Below are positions 18,861-27,123 of a stretch of 38,214 nucleotides of DNA, piece after piece (the stretch's first letter is position 1; each line of letters starts with the position of its first letter). The DNA is from Halanaerobium sp041694515 (GTDB lineage Bacteria > Bacillota > Halanaerobiia > Halanaerobiales > Halanaerobiaceae): positions 1 to 38,214 of the forward strand of contig JASMSZ010000070.1 in the NCBI GenBank assembly GCA_041694515.1. The letters run 5' to 3'. The notes under the pieces are model-generated. The model was not told the DNA's origin, ran no database searches, and was given only the letters and a program-made list of their open reading frames with translations. A program made the position numbers and the translations under genes.

Positions 18861-19793
18861 TTAAATTTTCTCTGCTGCTCTCATTTTCGCACTTCTTGAT
18901 CGTGGATTTGACTCTTTTTCTTCCCTTGAAGCCTGAACTGGACTTTTTGTTATAACCTTAACTTCCGCTTTTTTATCACAGACACAGATTGGAAAGTCAG
19001 GTGGACAGGTACAATCTTTTGCCAGATTTCTAAATTTATGTTTTACTATTCGATCTTCCAGAGAATGAAAAGTGATTATCACCAACCTGCCTTTTGGTTT
19101 TAAATAGGCAACTGCTTTATCAATCAAATTTTTAAGCTGTTCCAGCTCATTATTAGTTTCAATTCTTAATGCCTGAAAAGTTCTTCTGGCCGGATGTCCA
19201 CCACTTCTCCTGACAGCTTTTGGGATAGCGGCCTTAATTATCTCCACCAGATCACTGGTAGTTGTAATTTCTTCATCAGCCCTCATTTTAACTATAAATT
19301 CGGCTATTCGGGCAGCCCAATTTTCTTCTCCATATTCAGAAATTATTTTTTCTAATTCTGCCTGAGAATAATTGTTTACTATATCCTTTGCAGTTAATTT
19401 TTGTTCCGGGTTCATTCTCATATCTAAGGGGCCCTTTTTTTGATAGCTAAATCCCCGTTCAGGATTATCCAGCTGTGGAGAAGAAACTCCTAAATCAAAG
19501 AGCATCCCATCAACAGCATCAATCTTCAATTCTGCAAGCACCTGATCAAAATCCTGAAAATTTGAGTGTGCTAAAATTAAAGATTCTTCATCTGAAAAAT
19601 GCTTTTTTACTGCCTTAATTGCAGCGGTATCCCGGTCAACCGCAATTAATTTGCCAGCATCAGATAAGTTTTTTAGGATTTCCGAACTGTGTCCAGCTCT
19701 ACCTAAAGTACCATCTAAATAAACTCCATCTTCTTTTATGTTTAAATATTCAATTGCTTCTTCTAATAATACAGCCTGATGAGTATAATCCAT
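18861..19793 (-). CDS. rsmH: 16S rRNA (cytosine-1402 N4)-methyltransferase RsmH
   Basis: SAM-dependent methyltransferase (formerly MraW) that modifies C1402 of 16S rRNA in the ribosomal P site. 310 residues, with YLDGTLGRAGHSSEIL as SAM-binding motif, MLFDLGVSSPQLDNPERGFSY, GGHPARRTFQALRIETNNEL and IITFHSLEDRIVK, all diagnostic. It starts at ATG 19793 after AAAGGA and follows mraZ by 13 bases as the second gene of the dcw operon. Confidence 0.98.
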   Translation of the reverse strand: MDYTHQAVLLEEAIEYLNIKEDGVYLDGTLGRAGHSSEILKNLSDAGKLIAVDRDTAAIKAVKKHFSDEESLILAHSNFQDFDQVLAELKIDAVDGMLFDLGVSSPQLDNPERGFSYQKKGPLDMRMNPEQKLTAKDIVNNYSQAELEKIISEYGEENWAARIAEFIVKMRADEEITTTSDLVEIIKAAIPKAVRRSGGHPARRTFQALRIETNNELEQLKNLIDKAVAYLKPKGRLVIITFHSLEDRIVKHKFRNLAKDCTCPPDFPICVCDKKAEVKVITKSPVQASREEKESNPRSRSAKMRAAEKI

Positions 19794-19806
19794 ATTAAAA
19801 TCCTTT

Positions 19807-20238
19807 CTAGATTCCTAATTCTTCCATTGCATCTGCAATATCCTCATAAGAATCTTCTACATCATCCATGTAGGTATTCCATTTTTCTTTGGCCCAGAGT
19901 TCAATTCTATTTGCCAGACCGATTATAACTATTTCGTGATCGAAATCAGCATAATCTCTTAAATTTATTGGGAGGGAAATTCTTCCCTGTTTATCTAATT
20001 CGCATTCATTGGCTCCTGAAAAGAAAAAACGGACAAAATTACGGGCATTTTTACTGGTCATTGGTAGGGAAGTTAATTTTTTTTCTAATTCTTTCCACTC
20101 ATTCATCGGATAAAGAAATAAACAGTTATCAAGCCCTCTTGTGATGACAAACTGCTCACTTAAGTCTTCTCTGAGCTTAGAAGGGATGATCAAACGTCCT
20201 TTATTATCCATATTGTGAGTGTATTCTCCCATAAACAT
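19807..20238 (-). CDS. mraZ: MraZ transcriptional regulator of the dcw cluster
   Basis: Ring-forming protein with two SpoVT/AbrB-like DNA-binding repeats; it regulates the mra/dcw operon in species studied. From ATG 20238 it gives 143 residues beginning MFMGEYTHNMDNKGRLIIPS, with the second repeat NECELDKQGRISLPINLRDYA around residue 75. Five codons of open frame upstream (from a GTG) are not conserved in the family and overlap operator repeats. It is the first gene of the dcw cluster; direct repeats of its likely operator lie immediately upstream. Confidence 0.96.
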   Translation of the reverse strand: MFMGEYTHNMDNKGRLIIPSKLREDLSEQFVITRGLDNCLFLYPMNEWKELEKKLTSLPMTSKNARNFVRFFFSGANECELDKQGRISLPINLRDYADFDHEIVIIGLANRIELWAKEKWNTYMDDVEDSYEDIADAMEELGI

Positions 20239-20248
20239 AATACCACAT

Positions 20249-20285
20249 CCCACTTTCTACCCTTTTACTCCACTTTTCACCACTT
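20249..20285 (-). promoter_or_regulatory. Putative MraZ operator: four short direct repeats
   Basis: Immediately upstream of mraZ the minus strand carries four G-rich repeats with a period of about 10 bases: AGTGGTG (near 85-79), AAAAGTGG (20277-20270), AAAAGGGT (20266-20259) and AAAGTGGG (20256-20249). MraZ is known to bind direct repeats such as TGGGN in E. coli and AAAGTG-type repeats in mycoplasmas, so the match in sequence, number and place is good. Autoregulation is inferred. No confident -35/-10 pair was identified upstream. Confidence 0.75.
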
Positions 20286-20376
20286 AATAATTTTATTCTA
20301 CATCAAAGAGAAAAGTCCTTTATATTTATCAAAAAAATAATAAATTTTTATTAAACATAAAAATTTACCTGTTAAA

Positions 20377-20410
20377 ATTAAAACCCCACCGTTAACGGTG
20401 GGGTTTTAAT
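20377..20410 (-). terminator. Palindromic terminator after the trpS-ddl-dinB operon
   Basis: A perfect 34-base palindrome with the core CCCCACCGTTAACGGTGGGG is flanked by A-rich and T-rich arms. Read on the minus strand it ends GGGGTTTTAATTTT. It includes the dinB stop codon, so it terminates the operon right at the end of dinB. Symmetry means it could also act on plus-strand transcripts, though none is evident here. Confidence 0.88.
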
Positions 20411-21575
20411 TATCATTATTTAAATATAACTTTCTGGCTCGTGATATTTTATCGAATCCATATTTCCGTTTTAATTGATCTATAGTTTTATCCAATTGAT
20501 CCTCATCATCTGCAAATAAATTTAATTGTTCCTGCCCTTCCTGACAGAGATTTGAAACCCCAAGCCCTAATAATCGCAGAGGTTTATTTAATAAATCATT
20601 TTGAGTTAATAGTTCTTTTGCTCTTTGATAAATTTCATCACTGCTGTTGACAGCAGCTTTGAGTGATATTTGTCTGCTGTAAGTACTAAAATCAGAATAC
20701 CTAACCTTTATAAAAACAGTTGTACCTTTAAGAGAATTACTGTGAAGGCGAAAAGAGACTTTTTCACTCATTTTAAATAAATAAGCCAATAGCCTATCTC
20801 TATCCTCAATATTATCAGCAAAAGTTTCCTCATGACTGATTGATTTAATCTGGCTCTGACTTTTTACTTCTCGTTTATCTATTCCCCGGGAAAGAAAAAA
20901 TAATTTAACTCCAGCTTTTCCATACTTCTTTTTTAATTCTTCCAAAGAATAAGGCCAGATATCACTGGCTTTATAAATATTTTCCTCGGCTAACTTAGAG
21001 GCAAAAACATCTCCAACCCCCCAAATTTTATCAATATCAAGATTACGCATAAAATTTTTAATATCATTTTTTTTAATCACAGTCAGACCATCTGGTTTAT
21101 CATAATCCGATGCCAGTTTAGCCAGAAATTTATTGATAGAAACCCCAACAGAAATGGTAAGTTCAGTCTCTTTTTTTACTTCAGTTTTTATTTTTTTTGC
21201 AATTTCTACTGCACTGCCATATAATCTGTCACAGCCTTTTACATCCAAAAAAGCTTCATCAATAGATACCTTTTCAATTAAAGGAGTATATTTTTTTAAG
21301 ATAGTAAAAATTTCTCTAGAAGCATTTTTGTATAGTTCATGCCTTGCAGGTAGATAGATTCCATCCGGACATAATTTTTTAGCCTGAGCAACAGGCATTG
21401 CCGAGTGGACACCAAATTTCCGCGCCTCATAAGAAGCAGTAGAAACAACACCGCGGTTACTTAAGTTTACTCCACCTACAATTACAGCTTTACCCTTAAG
21501 TTCAGGGCTCTCCCGCTGCTCAACTGCTGAAAAAAAAGCATCCATATCTGCATGTAAAATGTGAATTTTATTCAT
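20406..21575 (-). CDS. dinB: DNA polymerase IV (Y-family translesion polymerase)
   Basis: Error-prone lesion-bypass polymerase. 389 residues; the palm has HADMDAFFSAVEQRE with metal-binding aspartate and SIDEAFLDVKG with the catalytic acidic pair. LTISVGVSINKFLAKLASDYDKPDGLTVI is also typical, and the little-finger domain occupies about 240-350. Near the C-terminus QLNLF is a canonical beta-clamp binding peptide, followed by DDEDQLDKTIDQLKRKYG. The start abuts the ddl stop, so the genes are coupled. No LexA-like site was noticed upstream. Confidence 0.95.
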   Translation of the reverse strand: MNKIHILHADMDAFFSAVEQRESPELKGKAVIVGGVNLSNRGVVSTASYEARKFGVHSAMPVAQAKKLCPDGIYLPARHELYKNASREIFTILKKYTPLIEKVSIDEAFLDVKGCDRLYGSAVEIAKKIKTEVKKETELTISVGVSINKFLAKLASDYDKPDGLTVIKKNDIKNFMRNLDIDKIWGVGDVFASKLAEENIYKASDIWPYSLEELKKKYGKAGVKLFFLSRGIDKREVKSQSQIKSISHEETFADNIEDRDRLLAYLFKMSEKVSFRLHSNSLKGTTVFIKVRYSDFSTYSRQISLKAAVNSSDEIYQRAKELLTQNDLLNKPLRLLGLGVSNLCQEGQEQLNLFADDEDQLDKTIDQLKRKYGFDKISRARKLYLNNDN

Positions 21576-22628
21576 TTAACTTTTCCTTTTTAAAGCAAGC
21601 TCTACCAGTTCATCTAGAAGTTCAGTATAGGTTATTCCACTTTCTTTAAAAAGTAAAGGATACATACTAAACTTTGTAAACCCCGGCATCGTATTAATTT
21701 CATTAACCAGAATCTGATCCTGCTTTTCGTTAACAAAAAAATCAAGTCGAGAAATTCCTTCAGCTCCAACAGCTTTAAAAGCCTTAAGCGATAATTCTTT
21801 AATTTTTTGCTGGCTTGCTGAAGAAATATCAGCCGGAATAATTAATTCTGTACTCTGATCTTCGTATTTAGCCTGATAGTCATAGAAATCATGGGTAGAA
21901 ATAATTTCTCCTGCTGTAGAAACTTTAATTTTATTCCCCGCACCTAAAACAGCAGATTCTAGCTCTCTCCCCTGAACACTACTTTCAATTATTAATTTTC
22001 TATCATATCTAAACGCTTCCTTGAGGGCATTTTTAAAGGTGGCCAAATTTTCAACTCGACTAATTCCAATACTGGAGCCCATATTAGCAGGTTTTATAAA
22101 AAATGGAAGACCCAAGCTTTCTGCAAAAACTGCAAATAAATCTGCAGTTTTTAGATTATTAAATTCATCTTTTTTTAGTATTTCAAAATTGCTCTGTGGA
22201 ATATTATAAAAACTAAAAATCTGCTTCATCACAGCCTTATCCATCCCTACTGCCGATGATGTCAGGTCACAGCCGATATACTTCACATTTAAAGTATCTA
22301 AAAAGCCCTGAATCTTTCCATCTTCTCCATAAGGGCCATGAAGCACAGGAAAAACTAAATCAACTTCTTTTTCTAAAAATTGAAGAACTTCCTGAGGTAA
22401 AATATTATCTCTTTTGACTTCTGGAACCTTTTTCTCATCTCCCAGCAAAATTTTCTTTGATTCTTCTAAAGGACTAAAAAACCCTTTTTTGCTGATGGCA
22501 ACTGGAAAAATATTATATTTTTCCTGATTAAATGCCTGATAAATCGAACGGGCAGAGAGCAAAGAAACTTCATGCTCAGCTGAGCGCCCACCGAAAAAAA
22601 GAGCAATATTTAACTTTGATTTAAACAA
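21576..22628 (-). CDS. ddl: D-alanine--D-alanine ligase
   Basis: ATP-grasp enzyme making D-Ala-D-Ala for MurF. The 350-residue protein has FFGGRSAEHEVSLLSARS, FPVLHGPYGEDGKIQGFLD, GCDLTSSAVGMDKAVMK, FIKPANMGSSIGISRV, YDYQAKYEDQSTELIIPA (omega loop with the tyrosine expected of a D-Ala:D-Ala enzyme) and LVNEINTMPGFTKFSMYP (metal site). It starts with TTG 22628 seven bases after GGGAGGAA. It lies 20 bases after trpS and immediately before dinB, outside the dcw operon proper. Confidence 0.96.
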   Translation of the reverse strand: MFKSKLNIALFFGGRSAEHEVSLLSARSIYQAFNQEKYNIFPVAISKKGFFSPLEESKKILLGDEKKVPEVKRDNILPQEVLQFLEKEVDLVFPVLHGPYGEDGKIQGFLDTLNVKYIGCDLTSSAVGMDKAVMKQIFSFYNIPQSNFEILKKDEFNNLKTADLFAVFAESLGLPFFIKPANMGSSIGISRVENLATFKNALKEAFRYDRKLIIESSVQGRELESAVLGAGNKIKVSTAGEIISTHDFYDYQAKYEDQSTELIIPADISSASQQKIKELSLKAFKAVGAEGISRLDFFVNEKQDQILVNEINTMPGFTKFSMYPLLFKESGITYTELLDELVELALKRKS

Positions 22629-22648
22629 TAAAATTCCTCCCCTCCAAC

Positions 22649-23653
22649 TTAATTATTAAAATAGTCTGTTTTCATAACTTGTCTTACTTTTTTCAATGTC
22701 TCCTGTGCTTCTTTTCTTGCTTTTTCGGTACCTTCAATTAAAATTTGATCTACTAATTCTGAATCCTCAAGATACTTTTTTCTTCTTTCCCGCATTGGTT
22801 CTAAAAAATCATTTAATTTTTCAGCCATTCTTTTTTTACAGTCAACACAGCCAATTGTTCCCGCTCTACACTTTTCCGCAACTTCATCAGATTCTTCAGT
22901 ATTAAATGCTTGATGATAATGAAAAACTGTACAGACTTCTGGATGGCCCGGATCATCTTTATGAATCCTGGCTGGATCAGTTTTAGCCTTCATTATCTTT
23001 TGAACAACCTCACTTTCACTATCACTTAAATAAATTGCATTATTTAAACTTTTGCTCATTTTGTTCTTACCATCAAGTCCCATCAACCTTGGAAAATCAC
23101 TGATTAAAGCTTCCGGTTCCGGGAAAACTTCTCCATACATATTGTTAAATTTACGTACAATCTTTCTAGTTTGTTCGATATGTGGAATCTGGTCTTCTCC
23201 TACAGGAACCAGATTTGCGCGGCAGAAAGTAATATCAGCAGCCTGACTTACCGGATAACCCAAAAATCCATAAGACATTTCTTGATAACCGTACTGCTCG
23301 GCTTCAGACTTAATAGTTGGGTTATGCCGCAGCTGATTTACCGTAACTATCATGGAATAAAAAACTGTCAATTCTGCAATCTCTGGTACAAGTGACTGCA
23401 CAAAAATAGTAGTTTTCTGGGGATCAATTCCAGCAGCCAGGTAATCTCTTGCTACCTGCCTTACATCTTCACTTAATTTCTCCGGTCTATCAAAATTTGT
23501 AGTTAATGCCTGAACATCTGCTATAATTAAAAATGTATCGTATTCATCCTGTAATTCAACCCGATTTTGTAAACTCCCAACATAATGGCCTAAATGAAGT
23601 TTACCTGTAGGTCTATCACCTGTTAAAATTCTTTTTTCTTTTTTCTCTGACAT
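22649..23653 (-). CDS. trpS: Tryptophanyl-tRNA synthetase with a putative Fe-S cysteine motif
   Basis: Charges tRNA-Trp. 334 residues from ATG 23653 (MSEKKEKRILTGDRPTGKLH), preferred over upstream GTG/ATG because AAGGGTGA is well placed. HLGH is the HIGH-type motif and GLDGKNKMSKSLNNA holds KMSKS. In the C-terminal half cysteines are spaced C-x20-C-x6-C-x2-C, ending CRAGTIGCVDCKKR; an almost identical spacing holds a [4Fe-4S] cluster in Thermotoga maritima TrpRS (family knowledge). A cluster here is inferred. It heads the trpS-ddl-dinB operon and is divergent from perR. Confidence 0.95.
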   Translation of the reverse strand: MSEKKEKRILTGDRPTGKLHLGHYVGSLQNRVELQDEYDTFLIIADVQALTTNFDRPEKLSEDVRQVARDYLAAGIDPQKTTIFVQSLVPEIAELTVFYSMIVTVNQLRHNPTIKSEAEQYGYQEMSYGFLGYPVSQAADITFCRANLVPVGEDQIPHIEQTRKIVRKFNNMYGEVFPEPEALISDFPRLMGLDGKNKMSKSLNNAIYLSDSESEVVQKIMKAKTDPARIHKDDPGHPEVCTVFHYHQAFNTEESDEVAEKCRAGTIGCVDCKKRMAEKLNDFLEPMRERRKKYLEDSELVDQILIEGTEKARKEAQETLKKVRQVMKTDYFNN

Positions 23654-23688
23654 AATCATCACCCTTTTTCTGAGATAATAAGTTTTAC

Positions 23689-23717
23689 TTGAATATCTAA
23701 ATGATTTCTGCTAAAAT
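23689..23717 (+). promoter_or_regulatory. Promoter of the perR gene
   Basis: On the plus strand TTGAAT (23689-23694), a 17-base spacer and TAAAAT (23712-23717) make a sigma-A-type promoter. TGC just before the -10 box makes it an extended -10. The predicted start near 23724 lies just upstream of the PerR-box-like palindrome. Confidence 0.75.
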
Positions 23718-23728
23718 TACATTAACGA

Positions 23729-23743
23729 TAATAATGATTATTA
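23729..23743 (+). promoter_or_regulatory. PerR-box-like operator
   Basis: TAATAATGATTATTA is a perfect 7-1-7 inverted repeat. It differs from the Bacillus PerR consensus TTATAATNATTATAA by one base per half-site. It sits between the predicted start of transcription and the perR start codon, where bound repressor would block transcription; autoregulation is inferred. Confidence 0.75.
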
Positions 23744-23764
23744 ATAAATTTTAGGAGGATAAAT

Positions 23765-24157
23765 ATGGCTCCAAATACTAGAATGACTAAACAGCGTAAG
23801 GCAATATTGAGAGTTTTAAAAAGTACTAAATCTCATCCTACTGCTGATTGGATATACGAAAAAGTTAGAAAAGAAATACCGAATATTAGTTTAGGTACTG
23901 TTTATCGAAATTTAAATGTTTTAGCTGAACACGGAGAAATTAATGTTTTAGATTATGGAAGTAACCACAGTCGCTACGATGGTAATCCCGATCATCATTA
24001 TCATTTTCGCTGTCAAAAATGTGGAGGAGTTTATGATTTAGATCTCGATTTAAGTGCAGATTTAAATAATAAAATAAATACTGAAACTGAATTTATCGCT
24101 CATTCTCATCGCTTAGAGTTTAGCGGTATTTGCCCAAAATGTCAGCAAAAAATTTAA
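23765..24157 (+). CDS. perR: Fur-family regulator, PerR type (peroxide stress)
   Basis: A metal-dependent repressor of 130 residues; the only clear plus-strand gene. It has the Fur winged helix (MTKQRKAILRVL, then ISLGTVYRNLNVLAEHGEI), the structural zinc cysteines C83/C86 (CQKC) and C123/C126 (CPKC), and regulatory-site ligands H24, D72, H78, H80 and D91. Aspartate at 72 (SRYDGN), where Fur proteins usually have glutamate, favours PerR, which senses peroxide through histidine oxidation (family knowledge). The N-terminus is shorter than in B. subtilis PerR. An AGGAGG site precedes ATG 23765. Its 3' end overlaps the convergent CMD-RNase H gene by four bases. Confidence 0.88.
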   Translation: MAPNTRMTKQRKAILRVLKSTKSHPTADWIYEKVRKEIPNISLGTVYRNLNVLAEHGEINVLDYGSNHSRYDGNPDHHYHFRCQKCGGVYDLDLDLSADLNNKINTETEFIAHSHRLEFSGICPKCQQKI

Positions 24158-25017
24158 ATTTTTTCTGCTTCTTTTTTTGCCAGTATATCAACTTCATCAT
24201 TAAATTGATCACCACTGTGACCTTTTATTTTATGATAACTTAATTCAAATTCAGAACTGAGCTGATCTAATTCCTGCCACAAATCCTGATTGGCCACTTC
24301 ATTTTTACCTGCTGTCTTCCAGCCGTTTCTCTTCCAGCCCTCTATCCAGCTCGACAATCCGTTAAGTACATAAGTCGAATCACTGTAAAGTTCTATTTTA
24401 GTATTTTTCGGAATTATTTTTAAAGCTTCAATTACTGCTTTTAATTCCATTCTATTATTAGTGGAATCTTTTTCTGAGCCTGAGACCGTTTTTAATTTCT
24501 GAGAATTTTGATCCAAAATAACCGCAGCATATCCACCTGGACCGGGATTCCCAAGACAGGCTCCATCAGTATATACTTTAAACTCCTGATATTTATCTAT
24601 TTTTTTTATTTCTCTCTTCTCAGACTGATCTGTATTTTCTTCCTTCTCAACTGCAGAGTTATCTTCTGCACTCTGCTCAGACTCCAGTTTTTCTAAAAGC
24701 TCAGCTGCTCTTCTCAGATGTGGAATTACTATTGAACCGCCAACAATTAATGCAACATTCATTGCTTCGTAAATTTCCTCTTTGGACCAGCCGGTTTTAA
24801 CTGCTTCAATTATATGGTATGTAACACAATCATCACATCTTAAAACCAGAGAAGAAACCAGCCCTAATAATTCTTTAGTTTTAGCAGGGAGTTTCCCATC
24901 CTGATAAACTTTATGATCCAGATTAAAAAATCTTTTGGTATTTAGATCTCCTTTTTCTAATATCAAATTGTTCATTTCAGATCTAAATTTATTGAATTCT
25001 TCTATACTATCCTGCAT
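24154..25017 (-). CDS. Fusion of a CMD/AhpD-like domain with ribonuclease HI
   Basis: One uninterrupted 287-residue frame joins two families. Residues about 20-110 are a carboxymuconolactone decarboxylase-like helical domain with C61-D-D-C64-x3-H68, the CxxC-x3-H motif of AhpD-type peroxidase/disulfide proteins. A charged linker (about 111-143) follows. Residues 145-287 are RNase HI, with VYTDGACLGNPGPGGYA (D151), NNRMELKAV (E191), YSDSTYVLNG (D213), GHSG (H267) and NDEVDILAKKEA (D277); all four catalytic acids are present, so RNase H activity on RNA-DNA hybrids is expected. The role of the first domain is unknown; its CxxC and the neighbouring peroxide regulator suggest redox. It starts at ATG 25017 after GGAGGG. 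Confidence 0.9.
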   Translation of the reverse strand: MQDSIEEFNKFRSEMNNLILEKGDLNTKRFFNLDHKVYQDGKLPAKTKELLGLVSSLVLRCDDCVTYHIIEAVKTGWSKEEIYEAMNVALIVGGSIVIPHLRRAAELLEKLESEQSAEDNSAVEKEENTDQSEKREIKKIDKYQEFKVYTDGACLGNPGPGGYAAVILDQNSQKLKTVSGSEKDSTNNRMELKAVIEALKIIPKNTKIELYSDSTYVLNGLSSWIEGWKRNGWKTAGKNEVANQDLWQELDQLSSEFELSYHKIKGHSGDQFNDEVDILAKKEAEKI

Positions 25018-25072
25018 TAAATCCCTCCTGGCTCAAGTTTTCAATATATAATAAGCTAAATAGATAGTAATA

Positions 25073-25115
25073 ATACAAAAAATTAAAAGAAACCGGACAG
25101 CAAAATGCCGCCCGG
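25073..25115 (-). terminator. Terminator after ptsI
   Basis: On the minus strand CCGGGCGGC and GCTGTCCGG (25115-25093) form a fully paired nine-base stem (two G-U pairs) with a short ATTTT loop, followed by TTTCTTTTAATTTTTT. It ends the dha-pts transcription unit before the CMD-RNase H gene. Confidence 0.88.
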
Positions 25116-25129
25116 ATTTAATTGTAATT

Positions 25130-26848
25130 TTATTTTTCAATTGTTTTGAGATAAGATTTTACTGCTGTATCAGATTTTAATTTAAGTATTTTTTCAGCCT
25201 CTTTTTGTGCTTCCTCAACTGTCCATTTAGAAAGAATTTCTTTGGTTTTTAAAATTGAAACCGCACTCATACTAAACTCATCTAATCCAACACCTAAAAG
25301 ATATGGTATCAGATATTCATCACCAGCAGCTTCTCCACACATACCGACCCAGATACCTTCCTTATGAGCAGCATCAATAGTCATCTTTATTAATCTTAAA
25401 ACTGCGGGGTGATAGGGTGTATGCATCGAAGCAATTTTTTCGTTTGTTCTATCTACTGCAACTGTATATTGAATTAAATCATTTGTTCCAATACTGAAAA
25501 AATCAACTTCCTGGGCCAGATAATCAGCAATCATAACTGCTGATGGAATTTCTATCATCATTCCGATGTCAATATCTTTATTAAATTTGTGTCCTTCTTC
25601 TTTAAGTTCTTTTTTAACATCTTCCACAATTAGTTTTGCTTCATCCAGTTCTTCAAGAGAAGAAATCATTGGAAACATAATTTTTAAATTTCCGTACTGG
25701 CTGGCTCTTAAAATTGCTCTCAATTGAGGTTTGAAAATATCATCTCTTTCCAGACAGACTCTAATAGCTCTATAACCTAAAAAAGGATTCATTTCTTCTG
25801 GAAAATCTAAATAAGGTAAATCTTTATCTCCCCCAACATCTAAAGTCCTAATTATGACAGGTTTATCCCCCATCTTCTCGGCGGCTTCTTTATAAACTTT
25901 AAATTGTTCTTCTTCGGTAGGTAATTGATTACGATCCATATAAAGAAATTCTGTCCGGAATAAACCTACTCCTTCTCCCCCATTTTCTAAAATAGGATTG
26001 ATATCATTTACATTCCCCATATTACCTACTACTTCAACTTCTGTACCATCTTTTGTTTTAGCTTTTTTATCCTGATATGTTTCCAGTCTTTTTTGTTCTG
26101 CTTTGTATTCTGCAAGTTTTTCTTTATATTCTTCCAGTGTAGATTCATCAGGTGAAAAATAAACTTTTCCACTATTTCCATCTACAATTATCTCTATATT
26201 ATCCTCTGCTTTTTCAATCAACTTACTACCAAGACCAACTACAGCTGGTATGCCGAGAGACCTGGCCATAATAGCAGTATGAGAAGTTCTAGAACCATCT
26301 TTGGTTAAAAAAGCAAGAACTTTATCTGTATCAAATTGAGCAGTATCAGAAGGAGTTAAGTCTTCTGCTATAATAACTACCTCTTTGTCCAGTTTATCAG
26401 AAATAGCTTCAACTCCCAATAGAATTTTAACAACTCTCATTCCAACATCTTTAATATCAGAACCACGTTCTCTTAAGTACTCATCTTCCATAGCTGAAAA
26501 CATAGCAGCATATTCGTCCACAACTTCTTTAACTGCTGCGGCTGCATTCAGCTTATCGTCTTTTATCTTATCTTCGAATGCAGGAATTACTTCCGGGTCA
26601 TCTAAAATCAATAGATGAGCGCCAAAGATTTCTGCTTTTTCCTCTCCCATTTTTTCAGCTGTTTGTTCTTTTAATTTCTGTAAAGATTCTTTTGCTTCTG
26701 CAAGTGCAGAATGCAATTTTTCTATTTCTTTATCTACCTGATCTTCACTTATGTTTTTTTTGTCAATTTCAATTTTGTGGTCTTTTTTAACGAAAGTTTT
26801 GCCAATAGCAATTCCAGGTGAAGCAGCAATTCCTTTCACTAAAATCAC
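25130..26848 (-). CDS. ptsI: PTS enzyme I (PEP-protein phosphotransferase)
   Basis: Autophosphorylates from PEP and passes the phosphate to HPr. 572 residues with the N-terminal HPr-binding region (about 1-145), the phospho-histidine loop GSRTSHTAIMARSLGIPAVVG (His190), and the PEP-binding TIM barrel with NPFLGYRAIRVCL, DFFSIGTNDLIQYT and GMCGEAAGDE with the conserved cysteine. The first GTG (26848) overlaps the ptsH stop by four bases; a second GTG at 26839, eight bases after GAGGAG, is an equally good start. It is the last gene of the dhaKLM-ptsHI unit. Confidence 0.97.
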   Translation of the reverse strand: MILVKGIAASPGIAIGKTFVKKDHKIEIDKKNISEDQVDKEIEKLHSALAEAKESLQKLKEQTAEKMGEEKAEIFGAHLLILDDPEVIPAFEDKIKDDKLNAAAAVKEVVDEYAAMFSAMEDEYLRERGSDIKDVGMRVVKILLGVEAISDKLDKEVVIIAEDLTPSDTAQFDTDKVLAFLTKDGSRTSHTAIMARSLGIPAVVGLGSKLIEKAEDNIEIIVDGNSGKVYFSPDESTLEEYKEKLAEYKAEQKRLETYQDKKAKTKDGTEVEVVGNMGNVNDINPILENGGEGVGLFRTEFLYMDRNQLPTEEEQFKVYKEAAEKMGDKPVIIRTLDVGGDKDLPYLDFPEEMNPFLGYRAIRVCLERDDIFKPQLRAILRASQYGNLKIMFPMISSLEELDEAKLIVEDVKKELKEEGHKFNKDIDIGMMIEIPSAVMIADYLAQEVDFFSIGTNDLIQYTVAVDRTNEKIASMHTPYHPAVLRLIKMTIDAAHKEGIWVGMCGEAAGDEYLIPYLLGVGLDEFSMSAVSILKTKEILSKWTVEEAQKEAEKILKLKSDTAVKSYLKTIEK

Positions 26849-27123
26849 TCCTCATCCTCTTTGGCCATCTCAACTTCGATAAAATCAACTAATTCTTTTA
26901 CCGCTTCTGAAGCATCATCACCCTCAGCTCTAATAACAATCTCATTACCTCTGCCAACACCAAGACTCATAACACCCATAATACTCTTTGCATTAACTTC
27001 CTTCTCTTCAAAAATAATTTCTATTTTTGAATCAAATTTACCTGCTTTCTGCACAAATTGTGCTGCAGGCCGGGCATGCAGACCGGTCTTATTAGTGATT
27101 ATAACCTTCTTTTCTTCTACCAA
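26845..27123 (-). CDS. ptsH: Phosphocarrier protein HPr
   Basis: Carries phosphate from enzyme I to PTS acceptors. TGLHARPAAQF holds the active-site histidine (His16 from the start chosen) and KSIMGVMSLG holds the regulatory serine equivalent to Ser46, the target of HPr kinase in Bacillota. The frame opens at ATG 27132, but that ATG lies inside the ribosome binding site AAAGGATG; TTG 27123, about seven bases later, gives a normal 92-residue HPr. Downstream it overlaps ptsI, and upstream lies dhaM, the EIIA-like partner it would phosphorylate. Confidence 0.96.
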   Translation of the reverse strand: MVEEKKVIITNKTGLHARPAAQFVQKAGKFDSKIEIIFEEKEVNAKSIMGVMSLGVGRGNEIVIRAEGDDASEAVKELVDFIEVEMAKEDEE

